A stretch of 64,000 nt of DNA, from the NCBI RefSeq assembly GCF_900231165.1, contig NZ_LT960615.1, positions 58,333-122,332 of the forward strand. The letters run 5' to 3'. Each line of letters starts with the position of its first letter. Position 1 is the stretch's first letter. The position numbers were made by a program, and so were the translations under genes. This stretch comes from Hartmannibacter diazotrophicus. Its GTDB lineage: Bacteria > Pseudomonadota > Alphaproteobacteria > Rhizobiales > Pleomorphomonadaceae. Below are positions 10,480-19,267 of this stretch, piece after piece. The notes below the pieces were generated by a model. The model did not search any database, was not told the origin of the DNA, and saw only the letters and a list, made by a program, of their open reading frames with translations.

Positions 10480-11373
10480 GTGGCGCGCCAGAATGTCAAC
10501 GATCTGATCGCATTCCTAGCCGTGGCCAGGGAGCGTAGTTTCACTAAAGCCGCAGCCAGGCTTGGCGTCTCGCAATCGGCGCTCAGCCACACCGTTCGTC
10601 AGTTGGAAGCACGGCTCGATGTCCGGCTGCTGACACGCACCACACGCGCCGTTTCTATGACGGAAGCAGGTGAACGGCTTTTGGACCGGATCGGGCCGCA
10701 TTTCGACCAGATCGAAATTGAAATGGACGCCCTGAACGAGTTGAAGGAAAAGCCAGCCGGCACGATCCGCATCGTGGCACCCGACTATGCGATCAGCCAT
10801 GTTCTCTGGCCAAAGGTGAAAAGCTTCATCCTGAAGTACCCGGATATCAAGTTCGAGCTGTTGCTCGACAATGGATTGTCGGACATCGTCACAGAACGCT
10901 TCGATGCAGGGGTCCGCATGGGCGAACAACTCGCCAAGGACATGATTTCCGCACGGATCGGGCCAGATTTCCGCTATGCTGTTGTTGGTACCAAGTCCTA
11001 TTTTGGGGATCGGCTTATCCCCGAAAAACCGCAGGACCTCACCCAGCACGATTGCATCAACTATCGTTTTCCCTCGTCCGGAGCACTCTATGTGTGGGAG
11101 TTCGAAGAGGACGGCCATGAGATCAAGGTGCGTGTGGATGGCCAGCTCGTCTTCAACAATATCTTCCATGTGCTCGATGCCGCGCTCGCCGGCCATGGCC
11201 TTGGCTATGTACCTGAGGAAATCGCTCTGCCACACATTGCGGAAGGAAGGCTCGAGCGCATTCTCGAAAAGTGGTCACCCTATTGGGATGGGTACTACCT
11301 CTACTATCCGAGTCGGCGGCAACCCTCACCCGCTTTCGTGGCCATGATCGAAGCTTTTCGCTACCGGGCATGA
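10480..11373 (+). CDS. LysR-family transcriptional regulator
   Basis: 297-aa regulator with a GTG start. The N-terminal winged helix-turn-helix is standard (FTKAAARLGVSQSALSHTVRQLE, residues about 20-42), followed by an effector-binding domain of two periplasmic-binding-like lobes (VAPDYAISHVLWPKVKSF onwards). An ATG four bases upstream is in another frame. It is divergent from the MFS exporter and 45 bases upstream of a RibD-like reductase, so it may control both. The closest family type is the group of LysR proteins next to oxidoreductases and exporters (DsdC/GcvA-like fold). The inducer is unknown. Confidence 0.9.
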   Translation: MARQNVNDLIAFLAVARERSFTKAAARLGVSQSALSHTVRQLEARLDVRLLTRTTRAVSMTEAGERLLDRIGPHFDQIEIEMDALNELKEKPAGTIRIVAPDYAISHVLWPKVKSFILKYPDIKFELLLDNGLSDIVTERFDAGVRMGEQLAKDMISARIGPDFRYAVVGTKSYFGDRLIPEKPQDLTQHDCINYRFPSSGALYVWEFEEDGHEIKVRVDGQLVFNNIFHVLDAALAGHGLGYVPEEIALPHIAEGRLERILEKWSPYWDGYYLYYPSRRQPSPAFVAMIEAFRYRA

Positions 11374-11418
11374 CAACCAGGGCCAGTGTCAGCCAGTCTA
11401 TTTTTCCGAGGTGTTGTT

Positions 11419-12162
11419 TTGGTCAAACGGCCCCACATCATCTGCCACATGGTCACTTCCATCGACGGCCGATTGCATCCCGGCCACTTCACCTCTGCGG
11501 CGGCGGGAGTTTCTGCTGAAGTTTTGGCCGGTCACTATGAAGACGTGGCGTCACGCTTGGCGGCTGACGGATGGATCGTCGGACGCAAGACCATGAGCGA
11601 GCTGGCCAGTGGGACGGAACGGTCCATTGCAACCCTTCCGATCGCCATGCGAGAACCACACATTGCCGATCGAAACGGCAGGCCGCTTGCCGTCGCGATC
11701 GACCCTTCTGGCCGCATCCATTACGGACACGACAACATCGGCGGGGATCACGCCGTTGCAGTGCTGGGTCATCAAGTGTCCGACACCTATCTCGCCGAAC
11801 TGCGCGAGGATGGCGTCTCCTACATTTTTGCCGGGCCATCAGGTGATGACCTTCCGGGCGCGATGGCTCAACTGGCCTATTTTTTTGGCGTGCAAAAACT
11901 TCTCTTGGAAGGAGGCGGCACCATCAACGGCGTGTTTCTCCGGCATCGTCTGATCAACGAGTTCAGCACCCTGATCAGTCCCGCACTAGATGGCAGGGCC
12001 GGTGCGCCGAGCATCATCGACTACCGCGGCGCAATCGACGAGAGTCCCGGTGCAGGGCAGGCGCTTCGCCTGATGGGCTGCGAAATTCTAGAAGGAGGCA
12101 CAGTCTGGCTGCGTCATTCCGTGGAGGACGCAGCCGGACACAACGACATGCCGGTTACCTGA
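11419..12162 (+). CDS. RibD C-terminal-domain (dihydrofolate-reductase-like) reductase
   Basis: About 247 aa of the RibD_C / DHFR-like fold. The N-terminus HMVTSIDGRLHPG and the glycine-rich LLLEGGGTINGVFL near residue 165 are the NADPH-binding signatures of this family. A stand-alone RibD_C without the deaminase domain is usually a general NADPH reductase rather than a riboflavin enzyme. The start is uncertain: TTG at 11419 has CGAGGTG before it and fits the family N-terminus, while GTG at 11386 would add 11 residues. It lies in tandem with the LysR gene and may be its target. Confidence 0.78.
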   Translation: MVKRPHIICHMVTSIDGRLHPGHFTSAAAGVSAEVLAGHYEDVASRLAADGWIVGRKTMSELASGTERSIATLPIAMREPHIADRNGRPLAVAIDPSGRIHYGHDNIGGDHAVAVLGHQVSDTYLAELREDGVSYIFAGPSGDDLPGAMAQLAYFFGVQKLLLEGGGTINGVFLRHRLINEFSTLISPALDGRAGAPSIIDYRGAIDESPGAGQALRLMGCEILEGGTVWLRHSVEDAAGHNDMPVT

Positions 12163-12173
12163 AGGCTTCAGCG

Positions 12174-12503
12174 ATGGCGCGCATTTTCATTACGGGCAGT
12201 ACGGATGGGCTTGGATTTGCGGCCGCACAAACCTTGCTGCGGAAAGGCCATGAGGTCGTTCTACACGCCCGCTCCGTCGAGAGGACGTCTGCGCTGCGAA
12301 ACCTCGCATCACATCCTCTTGGCGTGGTCGTCGGCGATCTCACCAGTGCCACACAGACCAGTTCGCTTGCAGCGCAGGTTAACGCCATAGGTCGCATGGA
12401 TGCTGTAATTCATAATGCCGGCATCTATTCTACACAGGTCCAATGTCCCTCGCTTGGCACGAGCAACCAGACACTTTTTGGAATTCATGAGCATTCTTCA
12501 TAA
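12174..12503 (+). pseudogene. Truncated SDR oxidoreductase
   Basis: 109 codons covering only the N-terminal Rossmann half of a short-chain dehydrogenase. The cofactor motif GSTDGLGFAAA is near residue 8 and the NAG motif (VIHNAGIYS) near residue 79. The family normally runs 240-250 residues; the catalytic Ser, Tyr-x3-Lys and C-terminus are missing. After residue about 90 the sequence no longer fits the family, and no continuation was found in the following 150 bases. It begins 11 bases after the RibD-like gene, so the intact version was probably part of the same operon. Confidence 0.75.
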
Positions 12504-12653
12504 CTGCATACGAGTAGATGCACATTATCCTGCGCGCCTTGGTCGCTTACTTTAGACCAGTCATCAGATGGCGTGAATGCGACGCGGAGTTAGATACTTA
12601 TAGCGCGTTACCTCTGATGGCCGTCGAGCGTCTCGTCCCATGAAAGAGGAAAA

Positions 12654-13127
12654 ATGATCCAGCTATTTCAGGGCATGGCAGCGCTTGCCATGGCGTTACC
12701 CATCCTCGCCGCTGGCGTTGCCGTTTCCTATTCTCAAAATGCCGATCCGCAGACTCAGCAGGTCGTCGGTGCTGTCGTTCGCTTCAGCGCAGGATCGACG
12801 AGCGTCGACGTGGTGATCGGCGAAGATAATCCAACTGTACGCGACTTTCTTTCTTTGCTGCCGCTCACCATGGAGTTGGACGAGTACGCGGGACATGAGA
12901 AGATCGGTTACTTTTCGCGCAAGTTGACGACGACCGGATCACCCGGCTCCGATCCCGAAGACGGGGATTTAATCTATTTTTCCACTTGGGGAAATATCGG
13001 ATTTTACTACAACGCATCCGGAATTGATTACTCAAGCCAGACAATTCACATGGGAAAATACAACGCTACTATGGAACAGCTGGAGAAACTTACGCAGCAA
13101 CTTGTCCAGGTCAAGCGCATCCAATAG
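12654..13127 (+). CDS. Secreted cyclophilin-like-fold protein
   Basis: 157 aa with an N-terminal signal peptide (hydrophobic residues about 8-26, cleavage likely after VSYSQNA). The mature part matches the pattern of cyclophilin-like beta-barrel proteins of the COG2164 type: FLSLLPLTMELDEYAGHEKIGYF, then GDLIYFSTWGNIGFYY. These proteins have no known prolyl-isomerase activity and often occur beside oxidoreductases. GAGGAAAA precedes the start. An SDR gene follows after 23 bases, so the two are likely cotranscribed. The function is unassigned. Confidence 0.75.
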   Translation: MIQLFQGMAALAMALPILAAGVAVSYSQNADPQTQQVVGAVVRFSAGSTSVDVVIGEDNPTVRDFLSLLPLTMELDEYAGHEKIGYFSRKLTTTGSPGSDPEDGDLIYFSTWGNIGFYYNASGIDYSSQTIHMGKYNATMEQLEKLTQQLVQVKRIQ

Positions 13128-13150
13128 TTCATGAACCGGAGAGAATTAAA

Positions 13151-13894
13151 ATGATCGAGGACAAGGTCGTCATCATCACCGGAGCATCGTCGGGTATCGG
13201 CGAGGCTACGGCCAAGCTGCTGGCAAGCAAGGGTGCCAAGGTCGTGCTTGGCGCGCGCCGAAAAGACAAGCTTGAACAGATTGTCGGCGCGATAGAAAAG
13301 GAAGGTGGTCAGGCCACTTGCCTTGTGCTGGACGTAACACGGCAAAGCGAGAACGATGCCATTGTGAAGCTCGCCAAAGACACATTCGGCCGTGTCGACG
13401 TCATCTTCCTGAATGCGGGCCTAATGCCTAACTCGCCGCTTTCGGCGCTGAAAATAGACGACTGGCACCAGATGGTGGACGTGAATATCAAGGGTGTCCT
13501 AAATGGCATCGCGGCGGTGCTGCCGACATTCACGAAGCAGAAATCCGGTCACGTCATTGCGACCTCGTCAGTTGCGGGACTTAAGGCTTATCCGGGCGGT
13601 GCGGTGTATGGCGGAACCAAATGGTTCATTCGCGACTTTATGGAAGTCTTGCGTATGGAATCCGCGATGGAGGGAACGAATATTCGGACCGCCACAATTT
13701 ATCCCGCCGCAATCAACACCGAACTACTGGCGACAATCAGCGACAAATCGAGCGCTGAGGCAATGCAGGGCATCTATGACAAATTCGGGATTTCGCCGGA
13801 GCGGATCGCGAATGTTGTCGCCTTCGCCATCGACCAGCCGGAAGACACGACAATCAACGAGTTCACGGTCGGTCCGGCCAATCAGCCTTGGTAG
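13151..13894 (+). CDS. SDR-family oxidoreductase
   Basis: 247-aa classical short-chain dehydrogenase. It has the cofactor motif TGASSGIGEA (residues 10-19), NAG (FLNAGLM), the catalytic Ser in SSVAG, and Tyr-x3-Lys as YGGTK near residue 154. Overall it resembles the YdfG / clavaldehyde-dehydrogenase-like group of NADP-dependent reductases. AGGA-type ribosome site GGAGAGAA precedes the ATG. It is intact, unlike the SDR fragment at 12174, and the two are not duplicates of each other. The substrate is unknown. Confidence 0.88.
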   Translation: MIEDKVVIITGASSGIGEATAKLLASKGAKVVLGARRKDKLEQIVGAIEKEGGQATCLVLDVTRQSENDAIVKLAKDTFGRVDVIFLNAGLMPNSPLSALKIDDWHQMVDVNIKGVLNGIAAVLPTFTKQKSGHVIATSSVAGLKAYPGGAVYGGTKWFIRDFMEVLRMESAMEGTNIRTATIYPAAINTELLATISDKSSAEAMQGIYDKFGISPERIANVVAFAIDQPEDTTINEFTVGPANQPW

Positions 13895-14540
13895 TCGTGC
13901 GAATGTCGGTCTGAGGATTGCCGCGGCGCAACCCTATCTCGCGCGCTCTCCCTGGCGCGCGAAACATGACAAACCGGCGGAATTTTGCATGGCAGACAGG
14001 GATGTAGCCGACGTTTGCCAGATGCCAGACGCTTCTTACTGGCCCGAGGTGGCACTTGCGGCAGGTGGAGGGTCCACAGGTTGATCTCAACTGGCGTCAG
14101 ATTGGCCCATCATTCTGCAAACCGCCCCCGCATCACTTGGCAAGGCGACGTTGATGGTGGCGTCCACCCGCGTGCTGGCGCAGGCCGCAACGATCAACTG
14201 AGGCGACTGACAAAATCGGCGAACAAGTCAGCATGACGCGTCACTAGGCGGCGGCGCTTCAACTGAATATCGACCGTGCATAGAAGGAATTGACACGACA
14301 AACGCCGGCGTCTCTCCGAAAAAGCGCCGGCTTTTTCGGAGAGTTGAATATCATTACGGGGTGGCCTAGCGCTGTTCGAATGAGAAGATTTACTCATAAC
14401 AGCAAGAAATTAAAGGCCATTATCGCGATTGCCATTAGATGCAAAAATCACCATTTCTCAACCTGAAGAAATAGATGGGACGGTAGCATTTTACTCGCGT
14501 CGAACCACTTCTCTGACGGCCCCGGAGGCGAAAAATAGCC
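13895..14540. other. Long intergenic region upstream of iorAB
   Basis: 646 bases with no convincing gene. It contains overlapping inverted repeats at 14304-14343 (listed separately) and an AT-rich stretch at about 14390-14480. GGAGGCG at 14524 is the ribosome site for the GTG start of the iorA-like gene. Probably the regulatory region of the molybdenum-hydroxylase operon. Confidence 0.5.
14304..14343 (+). promoter_or_regulatory. Two mutually exclusive hairpins, one terminator-like
   Basis: GCCGGCG (14304-14310) pairs with CGCCGGC (14325-14331) and is followed directly by TTTTT, the layout of an intrinsic terminator. Overlapping it, the 13-base arms at 14312-14324 and 14331-14343 (CTCTCCGAAAAAG and its exact complement) form a longer stem with a 6-base loop. 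The longer stem would sequester both the T tract and part of the first stem. Both cannot form at once. The layout is that of an attenuator about 200 bases upstream of iorA, or simply a terminator of upstream transcription. Confidence 0.55.
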
Positions 14541-15002
14541 GTGAAACTCAATCTTAACGACGAAATCCATGATGTTCAATCCGATCCGGACACGCCGTTG
14601 CTCTGGGTTATCCGTGACGAACTTGGTCTCACCGGTACAAAGTTTGGTTGCGGTCTCGCCCAGTGCGGCGCCTGTTCGGTTCTCGTCGATGGGCAGATTA
14701 CGCGTTCCTGCGTCACGCCACTCGAAAGCGTTTCAGATAGCAAGATCATGACAATCGAAGCGATTGAGAACGATGACGTTGGCAAGCGTGTCGTCTCCGC
14801 TTGGGTCGCCTACCAGGTCCCGCAATGCGGATATTGTCAGTCCGGCCAGATCATGGCCGCAACCGCATTGCTGAAAGAGACCGCCAGGCCCACCGAAGAG
14901 GACATCGCGGCTGCAATGATCAATCTTTGTCGTTGCGGGACCTACAACGCCATCAAGGCTGCGGTGAACGACGTGGCAGGTCGCAAGGAGACATCCCTAT
15001 GA
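14541..15002 (+). CDS. iorA: (2Fe-2S) subunit of molybdenum hydroxylase (IorA-like)
   Basis: 153-aa iron-sulfur subunit of a xanthine-oxidase-family aldehyde or isoquinoline oxidoreductase. It has the N-terminal plant-type ferredoxin cluster (GCGLAQCGACSVLVDG) and the C-terminal helical cluster domain (CGYCQSGQ and CRCGTY). GTG start with GGAGGCG upstream. Its stop overlaps the start of the molybdopterin subunit by 4 bases (ATGA), so translation is coupled. It carries electrons from the Mo centre to the partner cytochrome encoded downstream. Confidence 0.92.
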   Translation: MKLNLNDEIHDVQSDPDTPLLWVIRDELGLTGTKFGCGLAQCGACSVLVDGQITRSCVTPLESVSDSKIMTIEAIENDDVGKRVVSAWVAYQVPQCGYCQSGQIMAATALLKETARPTEEDIAAAMINLCRCGTYNAIKAAVNDVAGRKETSL

Positions 15003-17263
15003 CTGAGATTCCCCGCGGACTTTCGATCGAAACCCATCTGCCCACCGGAGAGCCGGTCAACCTCTCCCGCCGCCGGTTTATGCTTGCATCGGCTGGCGTG
15101 ACCGCCGGAGCCTTGGTGATCGGTTTTGGTGTCCCCGTGCGTTCCGCCCATGCTCAGGATGCTGCCACGGTTATTCCGGGCACTCGGGTGCCTGCTTTTC
15201 TTGAAATTCGCCCTGACAACACCGCGCGGCTGATGTCTCCGTTTGTTGAAGGCGGGCAGGGCATCTTCACGGCAATGGCGCAGATCGTCGGCGAAGAACT
15301 CGACCTCGACCCGTCCTCTTTCATGGTCGAAAACGCCCCGGCCGGGCACGACTATCAGATCATCCTCAATGGCATGCGCATCACTGGCGGCAGCATGTCG
15401 ACGCGTCTCGGTTACGATACGATGCGTCTCATCGGTGCGTCCGCCCGTCTGATGATCCTGCAGGCATCGGCAACGCGCCTTGGCGTGCCGGTCAGTGAGT
15501 TGACGACCGAACCGGGCCAGGTGATCCACGCTTCATCGGGTCGGTCGATATCTTTTGGCGACGTGGCTGCAGATGCCCTCGACCTTCCGGTCCCAGCCGC
15601 GGATCAGGTAACGCTGAAGGATCGCAGCCAGTTCCGCTGGATCGGCAAGCCTCTCGCTCGGCTTGATGTCTATGACAAGTCCGTCGGAAAGGCGATCTAT
15701 GCCATCGACTGCAAGGTCGATGGCATGCTTCATGCCGCCGTGCAGCACGCGCCGCGTCTGGGTATGTCCATCGGCGCCATCCGCAACGAAGCCGCTGTCA
15801 CGGCGATGGCGGGCGTTCATTCAGTCCATCAGCTTCCGGGCGCGGTCGCGGTCGTTGCGGAGCGCTGGTGGAATGCCAAGCGAGCCGCCGAAGCGCTTCA
15901 GGTGGATTGGGAAGAGGCAAATGGGACGTCTGCGGTCGAGGGCGGACGCATCATGCCGGCCGATTTCTCGACTGCAGCATTTGCTGATCGTCTCGCCAGA
16001 GAACCCGGAGACGGCAAGGAAGCGGAAAGCGAAGGCGACGCTGCGGGTGTTCTCGCGTCTGCCAAGAACATCGTATCCTCGACCTACCATAGCCAGTACC
16101 TCAACCACGCCCAACTTGAGCCACCGTCCGCTCTCGCGCGGTTCAACGAGGACGGCAGCCTCGACGTCTGGATGCCGAACCAGGCGCCGGAGATGTTTCA
16201 GGCGGACATTGCAAAGATCAGCGGCCTTGAGACATCTCAGATCAATGTCCACAGTCCGCTGCTCGGCGGTTTCTTTGGCAGGCACTTTCTCTATGTTTCT
16301 GCCAACCCCTACCGCCAGGCCATCCAGCTTGCCAGGGAAACCGGGCGACCGATCAAGCTGATCTGGAGCCGCGAGGAGGAATTCCTGCGCGACCCGCTTC
16401 GGCCAATGGCTGCGGTGCGGTTCAAGGGTGCCCTTGATGACAGCGGGATGCCGCTTGCGCTGGAAGCCGTTAGTGTCTGTGAGGGTCCAACGGAAGGCAT
16501 CAACGGTCACAATCCTGAAAAGATGGACGAATCGGCCATAGAGGGACTGACCGGAAAGGCCTATGCGGTCGCCAACAAGCGCATCGCGCAGCTCTATGTC
16601 GAAAACCCGACGATGCTTGCCTACTGGCGTTCGGTCGGCAACTCGATGAATGACTTCTTCTATGAGTGTTTTCTCGACGAGTTGGCCGACGCGGGCGGTA
16701 AGGACCCCTACGAACTGCGTCTTCAGCTTCTGAAGGACAACAGCCGTTTGACCAATCTGCTCAAGGCTGCTGCGGACATGTCGGGCGGGTGGAAGCGTGG
16801 ACCGTTCACAGCAGAGGATGGTTCGCGGCGGGCGCGGGGTCTTGCTATGGCGTCTCCTTTCGGGAGCCATACGGCTGCGATTGCCGAAGTCTCAATCCGC
16901 GCCGGAAAAGTGGTCGTTCATGATGTCTGGGAAGTGATCGACCCCGGCAGCATCGTCAATCCGGCGATCATCGACGCGCAGATCAACTCGGCCACCGCTT
17001 TGGGCTTGTCTCAGGTGCTGCTCGAAGAGGTGGTCTACGAAAAGGGTCAACCGCTTGCGCGCAATTATGATCTCTATCCAATCCTGGCGCCCGATCAGAT
17101 GCCACGCGTGCATACGCGGATTATTGAAAGCGGCGAAAAAATGGGAGGGATCGGCGAACCGGGACTTCCGGCGGTGCCGCCTGCGGTGGTCAACGCCGTG
17201 TCGACCTTGACCGGTCAGCGTGTCCGCAGCATGCCTCTTTCGCAATTTACGTTTGAGAGCTGA
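14999..17263 (+). CDS. iorB: Molybdopterin-binding subunit of aldehyde/isoquinoline oxidoreductase (IorB-like)
   Basis: 754-aa catalytic subunit. The N-terminus has a twin-arginine signal (SRRRFMLASAG near residue 24, then a hydrophobic stretch and AHA cleavage site), so the folded Mo enzyme is exported to the periplasm. The body has the two aldehyde-oxidase Mo-binding regions, with LGGFFGRHF and the C-terminal MGGIGEPGLPAVPPAV containing the conserved catalytic Glu of this family. It starts inside the stop of the (2Fe-2S) subunit. With the cytochrome gene downstream this forms a three-subunit periplasmic dehydrogenase. The substrate (N-heterocycle or aldehyde) is not readable. Confidence 0.9.
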   Translation: MTEIPRGLSIETHLPTGEPVNLSRRRFMLASAGVTAGALVIGFGVPVRSAHAQDAATVIPGTRVPAFLEIRPDNTARLMSPFVEGGQGIFTAMAQIVGEELDLDPSSFMVENAPAGHDYQIILNGMRITGGSMSTRLGYDTMRLIGASARLMILQASATRLGVPVSELTTEPGQVIHASSGRSISFGDVAADALDLPVPAADQVTLKDRSQFRWIGKPLARLDVYDKSVGKAIYAIDCKVDGMLHAAVQHAPRLGMSIGAIRNEAAVTAMAGVHSVHQLPGAVAVVAERWWNAKRAAEALQVDWEEANGTSAVEGGRIMPADFSTAAFADRLAREPGDGKEAESEGDAAGVLASAKNIVSSTYHSQYLNHAQLEPPSALARFNEDGSLDVWMPNQAPEMFQADIAKISGLETSQINVHSPLLGGFFGRHFLYVSANPYRQAIQLARETGRPIKLIWSREEEFLRDPLRPMAAVRFKGALDDSGMPLALEAVSVCEGPTEGINGHNPEKMDESAIEGLTGKAYAVANKRIAQLYVENPTMLAYWRSVGNSMNDFFYECFLDELADAGGKDPYELRLQLLKDNSRLTNLLKAAADMSGGWKRGPFTAEDGSRRARGLAMASPFGSHTAAIAEVSIRAGKVVVHDVWEVIDPGSIVNPAIIDAQINSATALGLSQVLLEEVVYEKGQPLARNYDLYPILAPDQMPRVHTRIIESGEKMGGIGEPGLPAVPPAVVNAVSTLTGQRVRSMPLSQFTFES

Positions 17264-17383
17264 CATTCTGCCACTGGTACCCGATCTGACGCGGATCGCA
17301 CCACGTGCGCGGCCCACCGCATCGTTAACAATTCGTTGGCGGTTCGGTGGGCGCTGACGCTGCTTCTACAGGATGGATTGACT

Positions 17384-18724
17384 TTGAAGAGATTTTTCCT
17401 CGTTCTCCTCGTCTTTTGTATCGCCGCGGCAGGCGGCGTGACATGGTTCGTCAACCACACGTCCTCATCGCCCTTCGATAGCGCAGCAAGACCGGTGAAT
17501 ACGACGGTCGAATTGGTGACCCGTGGCGAGGCGGTCGCGCGCGAGGCCGACTGCGTCGCCTGTCACAGTACGCCGGACAGCAAGCCATTCGTCGGCGGAC
17601 TGGAGATGGGCACACCGCTCGGGTCGATCTTTGCGACGAATATCACGCCTGACAAGGAAACCGGCATCGGCAATTATTCGCTCGCCGACTTCGATCGGGC
17701 AGTTCGCCATGGCGTCACGCCTGATGGTCGGCGGCTTTATCCTGCGATGCCCTATCCGTCCTATGTCAAGATGACCGACGATGACATCGAGGCACTCTAT
17801 GCCTTTTTCATGAACAGTGTGCAGCCAGTCAATCAGAAGAACAGATCGACCAGCATTGAATGGCCGCTTAATATGCGCTGGCCGTTGGCACTCTGGAACG
17901 CCGTCTTCGTCGATGCAGGCGTCTATAGCCCGAAGCCTCAACAGGACGAGCGGTGGAACCGGGGCGCCTACCTGGTTCAAGCGGCCGGGCACTGTGGCGC
18001 TTGCCATACGCCGCGTGGCATCGCCATGAACGAGAAAGCCTTGGACGATACAAGCCCTGTCTTCCTGTCGGGCGCTCTGCTGGATGGCTGGTATGCCCCG
18101 AGCCTTCGCCAGGATCACAACACCGGCCTGGGTCGCTGGAGCGAAGAAGACATCTATTCCTTCCTCAGGAATGGACGGAACCAGCATGCCATCGTCTTCG
18201 GCTCGATGACGGAAGCCTACAACAACTCGCTTCAGTTCATGACCGACGAGGACCTGCGCGCCATCAGCCACTATCTTAAATCCCTGCCGGGTGATGCATT
18301 GCGCGACGGCGAGCACTGGGCCTATGTTGCGACATCGGAGCCTGCCTCCAGCGGGAGCAGTCCAGAAGGCGCTCAGACCTATGACGCCCGCTGCGCCTTC
18401 TGTCACGGTGCGGACGGGCGCGGCCAGAACCAATGGATATCGCCGCTGGCCGGTGCTGCCTCCTCGTTGATCGAGCAGACGGATTCGCAGATCAACGTCG
18501 TACTCAACGGATCGGGCCGCGTTGTCACAAACGGCATTCCGGATGCGTATCGAATGCCACCGCTCCGCGAGCAACTCACCGATCAACAGATTGCCGACGT
18601 CCTGACCTATGTGCGGTCCGCGTGGGGCAATCACGGTGGTCCGGTCAAGCCGGATGACGTCAAAACGCTGCGCGAGCATACCGATCCTGCCAGCAGCGCG
18701 CCCATCGTCCTGCAGATGCGATAG
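17384..18724 (+). CDS. Membrane-anchored triheme cytochrome c
   Basis: About 446 aa with one N-terminal membrane anchor or signal (residues about 4-24) and three CXXCH haem sites (CVACH, CGACH, CAFCH), each with a distal Met region, spaced as in the alcohol/aldehyde dehydrogenase cytochrome subunits of acetic acid bacteria. It follows iorAB after about 120 bases and would take electrons from the Mo/2Fe-2S enzyme to the quinone pool or oxidase. TTG at 17384 has AGGATGG upstream. Another in-frame TTG at 17336 would add 16 residues. Confidence 0.87.
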   Translation: MKRFFLVLLVFCIAAAGGVTWFVNHTSSSPFDSAARPVNTTVELVTRGEAVAREADCVACHSTPDSKPFVGGLEMGTPLGSIFATNITPDKETGIGNYSLADFDRAVRHGVTPDGRRLYPAMPYPSYVKMTDDDIEALYAFFMNSVQPVNQKNRSTSIEWPLNMRWPLALWNAVFVDAGVYSPKPQQDERWNRGAYLVQAAGHCGACHTPRGIAMNEKALDDTSPVFLSGALLDGWYAPSLRQDHNTGLGRWSEEDIYSFLRNGRNQHAIVFGSMTEAYNNSLQFMTDEDLRAISHYLKSLPGDALRDGEHWAYVATSEPASSGSSPEGAQTYDARCAFCHGADGRGQNQWISPLAGAASSLIEQTDSQINVVLNGSGRVVTNGIPDAYRMPPLREQLTDQQIADVLTYVRSAWGNHGGPVKPDDVKTLREHTDPASSAPIVLQMR

Positions 18725-19267
18725 ATCGCTATTTGGCATCGATCAAACAGGACGGCTTAATCGCGCAGAAGGCTAGCAACGCCTCCAATGCCCATCGGTC
18801 GGATCTCGGACCAGCGCCTGACGCCAGATCTTGCTCTGGTTCGAGCCCGGAGCGGCTCTTTTCCGAGATCGACTCCAGGCGGTGGTAGAGTGGTGAGTAA
18901 AATTTAAGGTGATCGCGTTAAAATTGACCTTCGTAGAGTGAACTGGATTGGCTTGCTTACGCTCGGCACAGGTTTTATTTCTCGTTATGGCGAGGCGGAA
19001 ATGGTTTGGCGCGACCCTGGCTGGAAAATTGTTGGCACATCATACTCTCTGTCCGGAGCGACGGTTCGGTTGTCCGCCTGCGCAAATCTCGTCGACTTCT
19101 AATACGATTATTTGCTGGACGCCGACACAAATATATTTCTGAAATGCGTCAATAATATTCGCTAGGGAATATTTTAGTTTGTAATAATAGTAATTCGCCA
19201 TCAAATGACGCTTATTAAAATATTTCAGCCCTGATTGGTTTTTCCAATTAAATAAAACTACTCATCA
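18725..19267. other. Intergenic region; possible 54-codon ORF at 18938-19102
   Basis: 543 bases, turning strongly AT-rich after 19100. A GTG-started plus-strand frame at 18938-19102 reads without interruption (includes RYGEAEMVWRDPGWKIVG) and has more protein-like composition than other frames here. It has no recognised family and no good ribosome site. It could be a gene fragment. Otherwise nothing identifiable. Confidence 0.35.

Noticed and set aside
17465..18739. 424-codon minus-strand frame opposite the cytochrome gene
   Set aside because: The plus strand has three CXXCH sites and a membrane anchor; the antisense frame has no recognisable domain.
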